The notes under the pieces are model-generated. The model ran no database searches and was not told the DNA's origin. It saw only the letters and a list, made by a program, of their open reading frames with translations. The translations under genes and the position numbers were made by a program. Shown piece after piece: positions 1-8,448 of a stretch of DNA of 64,000 nucleotides (position 1 is the stretch's first letter; every line of letters begins with the position of its first letter). Origin of the DNA: Dermabacter sp. Lineage in GTDB: Bacteria; Actinomycetota; Actinomycetes; Actinomycetales; Dermabacteraceae. The stretch covers positions 65,593 to 129,592 of the forward strand of contig JAUNTX010000006.1 of NCBI GenBank assembly GCA_030538475.1. The letters run 5' to 3'.

Positions 1-1631
1 ACCGCGCGCGGGGCGTATTCGAGCGCGAGGTGCATGTCGTGCGTGATGAGCAGGACCGTGGTGCCCGCCCGGTTGAGCGAGCGCACCACCTCCATGAACT
101 CGGTGTAGTGGCGGAAGTCCTGCCCGGCCGTGGGTTCGTCCAGGATGAGGATGCCGGGGCGCAGTGCGAGGGCCGCGGCGATGCACACGCGCTTCTTTTG
201 GCCGTGGCTGAGCGCGCTGATGGGCCACGTGCGATACGGCAGCAGGCCGCACACCCGCAGGGCGTGCTCGACGCGGGCGGCCACCTCGTCGGCGCCAAGC
301 CCGTGGGCCTCGGGACCGAGCGCCACCTCGTCGCTCACGAGCGGGGAGGAAATCATGTGCCCGGGCTCTTGCAGCACGAACCCCACGTCCATGCCGATCT
401 GGGCGAGGCTCATCGGCGCCGTCGGCTGGCCCAGCACCCGCACCTCGCCCTCGGTGGGGCGGTCGAATCCGGCGATGACGCGGGCGAGCGTGGATTTTCC
501 GGCGCCGTTGTTGCCCACGATGGCGAGCATCTCCCCGCGCTTGATCGTGAGGTTGGCCCCGCGCAGCGCGTGCGTGCCCGAGCGGTCCTTCCCGCCGTGG
601 CGCACGTGGACTCCGCGTAGTTCGATGGCCGGATCGCCCTCTGCGCTCGGCGACGGGACGGCGGGGGAGGGGGCTTCGCCCGATGGGCTGCCCGCCATCT
701 GATCGAGGGCTCGACCCTCGCGCGCCACCTTGCCGCGCCACGTCTCTTCCGCCCACCGCCGCACGTGCCGCGCCTTCTCGGGGTCAAGGCGCAGCGTGGA
801 TAGCCGTGCCGGATGATCCGCCGCCGCGGGTTCGAGACCGGCGTAGGCGAGGGCGCTCAGGTGCAGGGGCCGGCGAATCCCGTGCTCGGCCAGTAGGGGC
901 GAGGCCACGAGCTCATCGGGGGTCGTATTCGCCACGAGCCGCCCGCCCGCCATGAGCAGAATCCGATCCACGTCGCGGTGCAGCACATCCTCGAGGCGAT
1001 GCTCAACGATGATGACGGTGGCGCCCGCCTCGCGGTTCAGATCGTCGGCCAGCTCGATCATCGCGCGGCCCGTGAACGGGTCGAGGCTCGCGAGCGGCTC
1101 GTCGAACAGGAGAATCGGCACGTCATCCACGAGCACGCCCGCCACCGCGACGCGCTGCTTCTGCCCACCGCTCAGATCGTGGGGCGAGGCGGACAGGAGC
1201 GTGCCGAGGCCCACGCGCTCCGCGACGCGCTGCACGAGCGGCGGCATGTTCCCCGTCGGCACCTCCTGGTTTTCGAGCGAGAACGCGATGTCTTCGGCCA
1301 CGGTGAGCGCCACAAACTGCGCGCTCGAATCCTGCAGCACCGTGCCGAGCGTGGCCGAGGTCCGCACGAGCGGGGAGGTCACCGGATCGATCCCACCCAC
1401 GCGCACGCTGCCGCCCACCGCCGCCTCGAAACGGTGCGGGATCAGCCCGTTCATCACGTGCACGAGCGTGGACTTGCCCGAACCGCTGGCCCCCACAATC
1501 GCCACCTTTTCGCCCCAGCCCACCGTGAAGCTCACGCCGGTGACCGACGGGGACTTCTGGGTGCGGTAGTGCACGCTCACGTCGTCGAAGACGACGGCGT
1601 GGGCGGGGCGTTCGGGAACGGGTGAAGCCAT
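1..1631 (-). CDS. ECF-type transporter ATPase with two fused ABC domains (C-terminus cut by window edge)
   Basis: Energy-coupling subunit that hydrolyses ATP for a vitamin- or metabolite-type ECF importer at the membrane. Translating down from ATG at 1631 gives two ABC ATPase domains in one chain. The first has Walker A GASGSGKST near residue 50 and signature LSGGQKQR. The second has Walker A GNNGAGKST and signature LSHGQKKR followed by LILDEPT. The ends of the two domains are separated by a roughly 90-residue linker, as in the double ATPases that accompany UPF0397 proteins. The UPF0397 gene lies 12 bases upstream on the same strand, so they are probably one operon. About 543 codons are present and the stop lies beyond base 1. 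An EcfT transmembrane subunit is expected just outside the window (inference). Confidence 0.93.
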   Translation of the reverse strand, partial: MASPVPERPAHAVVFDDVSVHYRTQKSPSVTGVSFTVGWGEKVAIVGASGSGKSTLVHVMNGLIPHRFEAAVGGSVRVGGIDPVTSPLVRTSATLGTVLQDSSAQFVALTVAEDIAFSLENQEVPTGNMPPLVQRVAERVGLGTLLSASPHDLSGGQKQRVAVAGVLVDDVPILLFDEPLASLDPFTGRAMIELADDLNREAGATVIIVEHRLEDVLHRDVDRILLMAGGRLVANTTPDELVASPLLAEHGIRRPLHLSALAYAGLEPAAADHPARLSTLRLDPEKARHVRRWAEETWRGKVAREGRALDQMAGSPSGEAPSPAVPSPSAEGDPAIELRGVHVRHGGKDRSGTHALRGANLTIKRGEMLAIVGNNGAGKSTLARVIAGFDRPTEGEVRVLGQPTAPMSLAQIGMDVGFVLQEPGHMISSPLVSDEVALGPEAHGLGADEVAARVEHALRVCGLLPYRTWPISALSHGQKKRVCIAAALALRPGILILDEPTAGQDFRHYTEFMEVVRSLNRAGTTVLLITHDMHLALEYAPRA

Positions 1632-1643
1632 GAATGGTGGGGG

Positions 1644-2216
1644 TCAGGCGCCAGCTTCGAGCGAGCCGGTGCGCGTGCGGGTCTTCGCGTACAGGGCGAG
1701 GATGAGGGTGCCGAAGACGCACGTGAGGATCGAGTTGGACACGAACGCGACGAGGCCCTGCACGATCACCTTGTTGAACGGTTCGCCCATGAACGTCACG
1801 TCCAGAATCCACGCGAGCAGGCCCCACGCGACGAAGTGAGCCACGATCACGGCGACGTTGAAGCGGATGGCGGTTGCCCGCGGGAACTCGCCCTCCTGGA
1901 CGCGGTTGCCGAGCATCCACCAGCCCACCAAGAGCCCAAACACCGCCGTCGGGATCTCCCACGACAGCCACACCATGTTGCCGGCGGCGTCGGCGAGGAT
2001 GTGCCCCACGAACCCGGCGATGCCCGCAACGTAGGGGCCGTACAGCACCGCGAAGACCGCGAGCAGCGCGTACTGGAAGGTGATGGCCTGGTTCGGGACG
2101 GGGATCGGGATGGACACGAAGCGGCTGAGCACGAAGAACATGGCGGCGCCGATCCCGATGGCCACCACCTTCGTGACGGGCGAGACCTGGCGGGTGGCGG
2201 GGGCGGTGGATGACAT
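1644..2216 (-). CDS. UPF0397-family ECF transporter substrate-specificity (S) component
   Basis: Integral membrane protein of 190 residues, the usual size of the family, predicted to bind substrate for the adjacent ECF ATPase. The conserved N-terminal block (VAIGIGAAMFFVLSRF, then IPIPVPN and FQYALLAVFAVLYGP) and the GFVGHILADA segment are typical of UPF0397. About five to six hydrophobic helices fill the chain. The start at 2216 is chosen because AGGAG lies 6 bases upstream; a longer reading frame starting at 2420 would overlap the preceding gene. Databases often label this family riboflavin transporter. The neighbouring SAM hydrolase makes a SAM-, adenosine- or methionine-related substrate at least as plausible (inference). 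Confidence 0.88.
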   Translation of the reverse strand: MSSTAPATRQVSPVTKVVAIGIGAAMFFVLSRFVSIPIPVPNQAITFQYALLAVFAVLYGPYVAGIAGFVGHILADAAGNMVWLSWEIPTAVFGLLVGWWMLGNRVQEGEFPRATAIRFNVAVIVAHFVAWGLLAWILDVTFMGEPFNKVIVQGLVAFVSNSILTCVFGTLILALYAKTRTRTGSLEAGA

Positions 2217-2280
2217 GGGGACTCCTCGCGGGCGAGTGGGACGGGGGGAGGGACGGGATGGGTTCAGGGGCCGACGGTGC

Positions 2281-3132
2281 TCAAGGACCGACGGGGGCAA
2301 CCTTCTCGAAGGACACGTGCCACGAGGTGCCGCGGCCCAGGTGGAAGGCGCTCGCGTAGCTGCCGCGGTTGATCGCGACGGCGATGCGGTCGAGCGAGTT
2401 GACGTAGATGAGCGTTTCACCCACCTGGACGTGCGCGAAGCTCGGCGCGTAGACGAGGCTCGTGGCGTGGACGGTCTGGCCGTTGTGTTCGATGGTCAGG
2501 CGCACGTGGTCGCCGTGCTCGATCCCGGCCTCGACGAAGAGGGGGCGGGGGATCGAGGTCCACAGGGAGCCGTAGCGGTTGTCGTGGGCATCGATCGTGC
2601 CTCGGATCACCGCCCCGCTCACGGTGGGTTCCACCACCGGAAGTAGTTCGAGGTCCTCGAGGCTGCGCTCGGGCCCCACCTGGTCGTAGGAGATGACGCC
2701 GCTCGCGAGCCGCGCGCCCGTGTAGGCGTAGATGTCGCGGCCGTGGAACGTGTAGGAATGGGCGGAGCCCTCGCGGCGATTGAACTGTTCGTCGATCACC
2801 CTGATCTCCTGGACCCCGAACAGCTGGTGCACGTGGGTGAGGGTGCCGTTGTTGGGGGTCACCACGAGGTGACCGCCCCGGGTGCGCGCCACGATGCTGA
2901 GGCGATCCGAGCCGACGCCCGGATCCACGACCGAGACGAACACGGTGCCCTCGCTCCAGTACGGCAGCACCTGGGCGAGCCGATAGGAGCCCTCCCAGAT
3001 GTCGTAGGGAGGGATGTTGTGGGTCAGATCGTGCACGCGAAGATCGGGCGTGACGCCGAGCGCCACGCCGTACATGGCGCTGACGGCGCCGTCAACGTAA
3101 CCGAAATCGGACTGGAGGACCAGGGCATTCAC
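2281..3132 (-). CDS. SAM hydroxide adenosyltransferase (DUF62, SAM hydrolase) family protein
   Basis: Predicted to cleave S-adenosylmethionine to adenosine and methionine using water, the activity of characterised DUF62 proteins related to fluorinase/chlorinase. Visible family blocks in order are LQSDFGY at the N-terminus, DLTHNIPPYD, VVDPGVGSDR (with the Asp and Arg of the proposed Asp-Arg-His set), NNGTLT and TFHGRDIYA (His). The length is 283 residues, normal for the family. A GTG start at 3132 is chosen because GAGGAG sits 5 bases upstream. An in-frame ATG at 3174 overlaps a TATACAT box that looks like a -10 element. The gene is first in a same-strand run with UPF0397 and the ECF ATPase. 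Confidence 0.88.
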   Translation of the reverse strand: MNALVLQSDFGYVDGAVSAMYGVALGVTPDLRVHDLTHNIPPYDIWEGSYRLAQVLPYWSEGTVFVSVVDPGVGSDRLSIVARTRGGHLVVTPNNGTLTHVHQLFGVQEIRVIDEQFNRREGSAHSYTFHGRDIYAYTGARLASGVISYDQVGPERSLEDLELLPVVEPTVSGAVIRGTIDAHDNRYGSLWTSIPRPLFVEAGIEHGDHVRLTIEHNGQTVHATSLVYAPSFAHVQVGETLIYVNSLDRIAVAINRGSYASAFHLGRGTSWHVSFEKVAPVGP

Positions 3133-3173
3133 GCGGGCTCCTCGGGGATAGGGGGCACGAACCTCGGTCCTCA

Positions 3174-3180
3174 ATGTATA
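3174..3180 (-). promoter_or_regulatory. candidate -10 element for the SAM hydrolase/ECF operon
   Basis: Reading on the minus strand, TATACAT lies about 42 bases upstream of the chosen GTG start at 3132. A transcript starting some 7 bases downstream could not use the ATG at 3174, which agrees with the GTG start. I see no good -35 match, so this rests on the -10 alone. Confidence 0.3.
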
Positions 3181-3287
3181 CGCGGATCCGGGCCGCCGCG
3201 TTGCCGCGTGACACTATGTGGCCACAGCGCCTCCCCGGACCCGGGAACCGTCTCCGGCAGGCCCCGCCGTCCTCTGTGGGCCGCCCG

Positions 3288-4295
3288 CTACTCGAACCAG
3301 GCCTCGGCCAGCAAGCGCTGGCTCGTGAACCGATCCTCGGGATCGAAGAAGTAGCCGGTCACGATGAACTCGTCGGCCTTGGTCTTTTGCGCGAGCGATT
3401 CGAGTTGTTCCACGACGGTCTTCGGGGAGCCCACCGCGCGCACCTGGAGCGTTGAGCGCACGTGGTCGAGCACCCTTGGCGTGAACACGCTCTCGGTATC
3501 GACGGGCGGCTGGACCAGGGAGCGCTTGCCCATGGAAATCGAGGCGAACAACTGCTCCAGGGTGGAGTACTGGCGCTGTGCCTCGGCGTCGGTGGGCGCC
3601 ACCACGACGTTGACTCCCACCATCGTGCGCGGAGTGTCGCTCTGGGCGGTGGGGGCGGAGGCGTTGAAGGTGTGACGGTACCGGTTAAGGGCCTGTTCGT
3701 AGAAGTACGGTGCGAAGTGGCTCGCGACCGCGAAGGGCAGGCCCAGGCTCGCGGCGATCTTTGCCCCGGCCTCGGAAGAGCCGAGCACCCACATGGGCAC
3801 CTCGGTGCCTTCGGCGATGTAGGCGCCGATCTGGTGGCGCGCGGTTGTGTTTTGGCTGGCCCACGCCTGCATGTCGGCAACGGAACGTTCGAAGTTTTCG
3901 GGATCGGCGCTCCCGCGCCACAGCAGCTGCGAGGTCAGCGGGTCCGTGCCGGGGGCGCGGCCGAGCCCCAGATCGATCCGATCGCCGTGGAACTGCACGA
4001 GCGTGCCGAACTGTTCAATCACCTGGAGTGGGGAGTGGTTCGGGAGCATGATGCCGCCCGAGCCGATGCGGATGCGGCTCGTGCGCGAGGCTGCCCGGTC
4101 CATGAGCAGGGTCGTGGCATTGGAGGCGAGCGCCCGCGTGTTGTGGTGCTCGGCGTACCAGAGCCGCGAGTACCCCTGCTCGTCGGCCAGCTCGGCGGCC
4201 GTCATGGAGACCTCGATGGCTTCTGCCATGGACTGGCCTTCGGACACTCCCACGAGGTCGAGAATGGAGAGCGAGGGGCGGGGCGTGGTGCTCAC
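3288..4295 (-). CDS. LLM-class flavin-dependent oxidoreductase (luciferase-like family)
   Basis: Predicted FMN-dependent monooxygenase/oxidoreductase of the bacterial luciferase superfamily, in the MsnO8/YhbW-like group. The 335-residue chain shows the single-domain TIM-barrel family blocks: SILDLVGVSEG at the N-terminus, YSRLWYAEHHN, IRIGSGGIMLPNHSPLQV and DLGLGRAPGTDP. The last two are the flavin and substrate loops in this subfamily. The start is GTG at 4295 with AAGGA 8 bases upstream. It lies on the same strand as the CDF exporter upstream and the SAM hydrolase downstream, but the 155-base gap before the SAM hydrolase suggests separate transcription. The substrate cannot be inferred. Confidence 0.85.
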   Translation of the reverse strand: MSTTPRPSLSILDLVGVSEGQSMAEAIEVSMTAAELADEQGYSRLWYAEHHNTRALASNATTLLMDRAASRTSRIRIGSGGIMLPNHSPLQVIEQFGTLVQFHGDRIDLGLGRAPGTDPLTSQLLWRGSADPENFERSVADMQAWASQNTTARHQIGAYIAEGTEVPMWVLGSSEAGAKIAASLGLPFAVASHFAPYFYEQALNRYRHTFNASAPTAQSDTPRTMVGVNVVVAPTDAEAQRQYSTLEQLFASISMGKRSLVQPPVDTESVFTPRVLDHVRSTLQVRAVGSPKTVVEQLESLAQKTKADEFIVTGYFFDPEDRFTSQRLLAEAWFE

Positions 4296-4402
4296 GGCAG
4301 GAATCCTTTACAACGGCGGTGGTGGAGAATACGGGGCGCCGAAACGTCTTCCCTGATGCTACCGCCGCCAGCGCCCGCCGCATATGGATCGATGGCCGGT
4401 GT

Positions 4403-5392
4403 TCACCGAAGGCGTGGAACGGCGCGCCCGATGGATTCACCATCGGGATAAATCGTGATCTCCGCCTCCGGGATGTCGTCATAGCTCGCCGGATCGGAGA
4501 TCGGCTCGATGTGGACGAGGGCCTCCATCGACGGGTATTCGGCGATGATCGCGTCCTCCACCTCGTGCGCGAACTCGTGGGCGTGCTGCACCGTCCATTC
4601 GTCGGGCACCTGCATGTGCACGTTCATGAACATTTGCTGCCCGGCCTCGCGGGTCTGCAACCCGTGGAACGTGACCGTCTCGCTCGAATGCTCGCGCAGG
4701 ATCCGCGCCACGGTGTCGTTGTGTTCCTTGTCGAGCGTCTTGTCCAGGAGCCCGGCCACGGACTCGCTCACGAGGCCCACGCCCGTGACGATGATGTTGA
4801 CGCCCACCGCGAAGGCCACGATGGCATCGAGGCGATCCCAACCCGTGAGCCATACGAGGCCCACGCCCACGACGACGCCGACGGAGGTCCACACGTCGGT
4901 GAGCAGGTGTTTTCCGTCGGCCCGCAGGGTGATCGAGCGGTGCTTCTTGCCCGCGCGGATGAGGATGCCGGCCACGACCCCGTTGAGGATGCTCGCGATG
5001 ATCGCCACCACGAGGCCCCAGCCCACGTTCTCGAGTGGCGCGGGGTTGACGAAGCGTTCCGCGGAGACCACGAGGATCACCGCGGCCGCCACGAAAATCA
5101 TGGCGCCTTCGACCGCGGCGCTGAAGTATTCGGCCTTGGCGCGGCCGTAGAGGAAGCGTTCGGTGGCGGGGCGGGCCGCGACCTTGAGGGCGATGAGAGC
5201 CACGACCGCGGCCACGAGGTTCACGGTGGATTCGGCGGCGTCCGACAGCAGGCCCACCGACCCGGTGGCGGCCCACGCACCCGTCTTGAGAGCGATCGTG
5301 GCAATCGCGGTGGCGATGGAGAGCCACGCGTATTTCGTGAGGTCAACCCTCGGGCGGGCGGCGGGCGCCGTGCTCGTTGACGTGTGCGACAT
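4403..5392 (-). CDS. cation diffusion facilitator (CDF) family metal transporter
   Basis: Divalent metal (Zn, Fe, Mn or Co)/proton antiporter in the cytoplasmic membrane. The 329-residue protein has about six membrane helices, then a cytoplasmic C-terminal domain from about residue 215. TM2 carries LLSDAAESTVNLVAA, in which the second metal-site Asp of YiiP is replaced by Asn. TM5 carries ADGKHLLTDVWTS with the His and Asp ligands intact. This mixed site occurs in a large CDF subgroup, so metal specificity cannot be read from it. The start at 5392 gives a typical short, polar, Ser/Thr-rich N-terminus. RBS GGTGG is weak. The gene is divergent from the RNase H gene, only 94 bases away. Confidence 0.88.
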   Translation of the reverse strand: MSHTSTSTAPAARPRVDLTKYAWLSIATAIATIALKTGAWAATGSVGLLSDAAESTVNLVAAVVALIALKVAARPATERFLYGRAKAEYFSAAVEGAMIFVAAAVILVVSAERFVNPAPLENVGWGLVVAIIASILNGVVAGILIRAGKKHRSITLRADGKHLLTDVWTSVGVVVGVGLVWLTGWDRLDAIVAFAVGVNIIVTGVGLVSESVAGLLDKTLDKEHNDTVARILREHSSETVTFHGLQTREAGQQMFMNVHMQVPDEWTVQHAHEFAHEVEDAIIAEYPSMEALVHIEPISDPASYDDIPEAEITIYPDGESIGRAVPRLR

Positions 5393-5486
5393 GCGCTTAT
5401 TCCACCACCCGCCGCCTCTCCGTGCCAATGGCCAGGCGGTGGCGCGAGACGCACCCGGCATCGCCCGGCATGCAAAAATGGGGATC

Positions 5487-6428
5487 ATGACCATCACAGC
5501 TGCCGCCGACGGTTCCGCCCTGGGCAACCCCGGCCCCACCGGCTGGGCCTGGTACATCGACAACGACCGGTGGGCGGCGGGCGGAAGCGCGCATGGCACG
5601 AACAACATCGGCGAACTCACCGCGGTGCTCGAACTGCTCACCTCGAGCGCCCGGGCTGGCCTCGCGGGCGAAGACCTCGTGATCCTCTGCGACTCCCAGT
5701 ACGTCATCAACTCGGTGACGAAGTGGATGCCCGGGTGGAAGCGCAAGGGCTGGAAGAAGGCCGACGGTAAGCCGGTCCTCAACGTCGAGCTTATGAAGGC
5801 GCTCGATGCCGCCATGGCGGGGCGCAGCGTCCGCTTCGAGTGGGTGAAGGGCCACGCGGGCCATCCGCTCAACGAGGCCGCCGATTCCCGCGCGCGGGCC
5901 GCGGCCACCGCCTTCCAGCGCGGCGCCGCCCCGAAGCAGGGCCCCGGGTTTCCCGGCGCGGCCGCGAAGGCGCCGTCGGTCCCCGAGGCGTCCGCGCCCG
6001 CTCCGGCGCCGTCCCCGTCGGCCCCCTCCCAGTTGGATCTGTTCGATCAGGGCGATCCCGACCTGTCCGCGGCCTGCACCACGCAGTTGTCCGCAGCCGA
6101 CGCCGAGCGTGCCCTGTGGCGCCCCCGGTCCTCCTCTCGCGGCGCCGATGCCGCGTGGCGCGAGGGCGTGCTGCACCCCGACGCCCTCCTGATCGACCCC
6201 GAGGGCCGCACCCTCAGCCCCGCCGCCTGGGCGAGGGCCCTCGAGGCCGTCGCCGCGAGCGGCGCCAGAGTCGAATCCCTGACCGAATCCAGCGCGGGCG
6301 CCCCGGGCATCCGCGTGGTCGATGCCGAGATCACCACCCCCACGGCCGCTTACCGCGTGAGCGCCCTGTGGGTCACGAGCGGGAGCGACCCGCTCGTACG
6401 ACTTCACCGATGGAGTGAGACCCGATGA
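5487..6428 (+). CDS. rnhA: RNase HI with an added C-terminal NTF2-like domain
   Basis: Ribonuclease HI degrades the RNA strand of RNA-DNA hybrids. The N-terminal domain (about residues 1-150) starts TITAAADGSALGNPGP and holds all four acidic positions (D in ADGS, E in NIGELTA, D in LCDSQYV, D in EAADSRAR) plus the His of VKGHAGHPLNE. It is followed by a Pro/Ala-rich linker (about 155-185). The C-terminal segment of about 110 residues has a pattern resembling NTF2/DUF4440 folds (LLIDPEGRTLSPAAWARAL, then YRVSALWV). That last assignment is my inference. ATG at 5487 is preferred over 5478 because GGGG lies just upstream and homologues begin at this point. The stop overlaps the next start (ATGA). 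Confidence 0.9.
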   Translation: MTITAAADGSALGNPGPTGWAWYIDNDRWAAGGSAHGTNNIGELTAVLELLTSSARAGLAGEDLVILCDSQYVINSVTKWMPGWKRKGWKKADGKPVLNVELMKALDAAMAGRSVRFEWVKGHAGHPLNEAADSRARAAATAFQRGAAPKQGPGFPGAAAKAPSVPEASAPAPAPSPSAPSQLDLFDQGDPDLSAACTTQLSAADAERALWRPRSSSRGADAAWREGVLHPDALLIDPEGRTLSPAAWARALEAVAASGARVESLTESSAGAPGIRVVDAEITTPTAAYRVSALWVTSGSDPLVRLHRWSETR

Positions 6429-7741
6429 GCCAGCCACCCCCCGGGCCTCCCGCGCCCGCCAACTCCGCAGCGATGCCCGCCCCAGCGCCGAGACCGGCCC
6501 CCGCGCCGGGTGCTGCCCCAGTGCAAACCGCCGGGCGCGATGCCGCCACCCCGCTCTCGCAGCGCGAATGGGGCCCGGACATTGCCCGCGGCATCGCCTT
6601 GCTGGGGATCGCCGTGGCGAACATGTACTACTACCTGCATTCCTCGACCCCGGGGCCGTTCATGAAGCCGGAAGGCTCCACGGGCGCCTCGCTCGGGGTC
6701 GATGTGGCCACCGTGCTGCTGTTCGATAACCGCGGCTTCACGCTGTTCTCGCTCCTGTTCGGCTACGGCATCGGCATGCTCTATGCCCGCTCCCAGCGCC
6801 GCGGAGAATCCAAGGGCCAGTTCATGCTGCACATGCTCGCCCGCCACGGGCTCCTGCTCGCCATCGGCGTGCTCCACGCTGTCCTGCTGTTCGCGGGCGA
6901 CATCATCGTCACCTACGCGCTGCTCGGCATCATCGTGGCCGCGCTCGCCATCGCCCCCCGCTGGGTGCGCATCGTGGTGCTCGTGCTCACCGTGCCCGCG
7001 CTCCTGTTCATGGGCGTCATGGACAGCATGAGCCTCGCCCTCAACGATGATGCCTTTGCGATGTCGGGGCAGCCAGACACTACGGTAACGTTCCTCGGCG
7101 CGCTCGGTTTCCGCCTCATCGCCCTCCTGTTCGTGGTGCTGGGGCTGCCGTTCCTGTCGATCGGCATCCTGGTGCCCATGCTCATCGGGCTCGCGCTGCA
7201 ACGCTGGGGATTCTTCGGCAAGGCGCGCGAGCGGATGGGGCTCATGGCCGGGATCGCCGCGGGAGGCGTCCTCATCTCCCTGCTCGGCGCCCTGCCCGCT
7301 GCCTGGGCCGTGATCGAGCAGCCCCAGCTTGGTTGGCTCGCCGCGAGCGGCATTGGTGCGCTCCACCAGCTCACGGGCCTCGCGGGGGCTGTGGGCTATG
7401 CCGCGCTCGCCGCCATCGTGGGCGTGTGGCGGCCCGCCGTGCTCTTCCCGCTCGCCGCGCTCGGCACCATGAGCATGAGCGCGTACCTGTTCCAGTCGGT
7501 TGTCGCGGTCACGATCTACCCCGCGTGGGCCTTCGGCGTGGGTGGGTGGATCTCCTCGTGGGGCGCGTTCTGGATTTCGCTCGGCACATGGCTCGCCACC
7601 GTCGTCATCGCCACGCTCCTGCTGAAGGCCGGAAAGCGCGGCCCCGTGGAGTGGCTGTTCCGGCGCGTGCTCTACGGCGCTCCCGCCGCCCCCGCGGCGC
7701 CCGCTGCCGCCTCCGTCGATCCACTCGCCGGCCCACGGTAG
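6425..7741 (+). CDS. DUF418-domain membrane protein
   Basis: Multi-pass membrane protein of 438 residues, function unknown. After a Pro/Ala-rich cytoplasmic leader (residues 1-45) comes SQREWGPDIARGIALLGIAVANM, the characteristic DUF418 N-terminal block. About nine to ten hydrophobic helices follow. LFSLLFGYGIGMLYARSQRRG and ALGTMSMSAYLFQSV are family-typical segments. DUF418 proteins resemble membrane acyltransferases, but no substrate is established. The start codon overlaps the RNase H stop by four bases (ATGA), indicating translational coupling. The proline-rich tail (about residues 415-438) is low complexity. Confidence 0.86.
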   Translation: MSQPPPGPPAPANSAAMPAPAPRPAPAPGAAPVQTAGRDAATPLSQREWGPDIARGIALLGIAVANMYYYLHSSTPGPFMKPEGSTGASLGVDVATVLLFDNRGFTLFSLLFGYGIGMLYARSQRRGESKGQFMLHMLARHGLLLAIGVLHAVLLFAGDIIVTYALLGIIVAALAIAPRWVRIVVLVLTVPALLFMGVMDSMSLALNDDAFAMSGQPDTTVTFLGALGFRLIALLFVVLGLPFLSIGILVPMLIGLALQRWGFFGKARERMGLMAGIAAGGVLISLLGALPAAWAVIEQPQLGWLAASGIGALHQLTGLAGAVGYAALAAIVGVWRPAVLFPLAALGTMSMSAYLFQSVVAVTIYPAWAFGVGGWISSWGAFWISLGTWLATVVIATLLLKAGKRGPVEWLFRRVLYGAPAAPAAPAAASVDPLAGPR

Positions 7742-7750
7742 GGGACTCGC

Positions 7751-8446
7751 GTGGGAGTGTGGGCGGATGAGCCTCGCTGGAGGAACCACGGCACCGTGTG
7801 GGGCCACCTCATCTCCGACACGTCGCTTGAGGAACTGCACGCCGCCGCGGCAAGCCTGGGCCTGCACCCGCGCTCGTTCGACCTCGACCACTACGACTTC
7901 CCGTACGAAAGCCTCGGCGCCCTGCGGGACGCCGGGGTGTCGTTCGTGAGCGGCCGCGACCTCGCTCGCATCCTGGGCGCTTCCGGCCTGCGCGTGCCGC
8001 TGCGGGAGCGCCCCGCGGCCCGCAGGCGCCGCACCGACGAAGCTCTCGCCGCGCTCGGTGCGGAGCGAGTGATCGTGGTGGAGGCCGTGCCGGGTACTCC
8101 GAGCCTTCGCATCGTCATCGACGACCTCGTGTGGGGCCAGATCGGGCACGCGGACCCGTTGCCCGCGGGCGCGTCCCCGTCGGCCTTCCACCCAGAGGCG
8201 GGCACCGCGGGCACCGCACCCATAGCTCACGTGCGGTGCGGCCGGGAACCCGATGCCGAGCCGTGGGTGAGCGTCTCAGCCGCCCCGGGCGCCGCATCTG
8301 CCCTCGCGCGCCGCGCCGGGTGGGCGCTGCTCGAGCACCTGGACGCCGCCGCGAATGGTCAGGGCGACACCGGTTTCGTGGGTCAGGTCCTCGCCCGCGT
8401 TCAGGCTCCCGCCCACGCCCAGGCCCAGGCCCAGGCCCCGGCCTGA
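7751..8446 (+). CDS. DUF4031-domain protein
   Basis: Soluble protein of 231 residues, function unknown. The first 75 residues fit DUF4031: WADEPRWRNHGTVWGHLISD, EELHAAAASLG and FDLDHYDFP. The remainder is Ala-rich and not recognisable, ending in a repeat of Gln-Ala pairs coded by tandem CAGGCC units (about 8418-8444). GTG at 7751 is used; GTG at 7757 is also possible. It follows the DUF418 gene by 9 bases and is last in the rnhA-DUF418-DUF4031 run. Its stop lies two bases from the convergent sensor kinase stop, leaving no room for a separate terminator. Confidence 0.8.
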   Translation: MGVWADEPRWRNHGTVWGHLISDTSLEELHAAAASLGLHPRSFDLDHYDFPYESLGALRDAGVSFVSGRDLARILGASGLRVPLRERPAARRRRTDEALAALGAERVIVVEAVPGTPSLRIVIDDLVWGQIGHADPLPAGASPSAFHPEAGTAGTAPIAHVRCGREPDAEPWVSVSAAPGAASALARRAGWALLEHLDAAANGQGDTGFVGQVLARVQAPAHAQAQAQAPA

Positions 8447-8448
8447 GT

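Noticed and set aside
8418-8444. Tandem CAGGCC units at the end of the DUF4031 gene as a repeat element
   Set aside because: They only encode Gln-Ala repeats in a low-complexity tail and are too short to be a mobile or CRISPR-like element.
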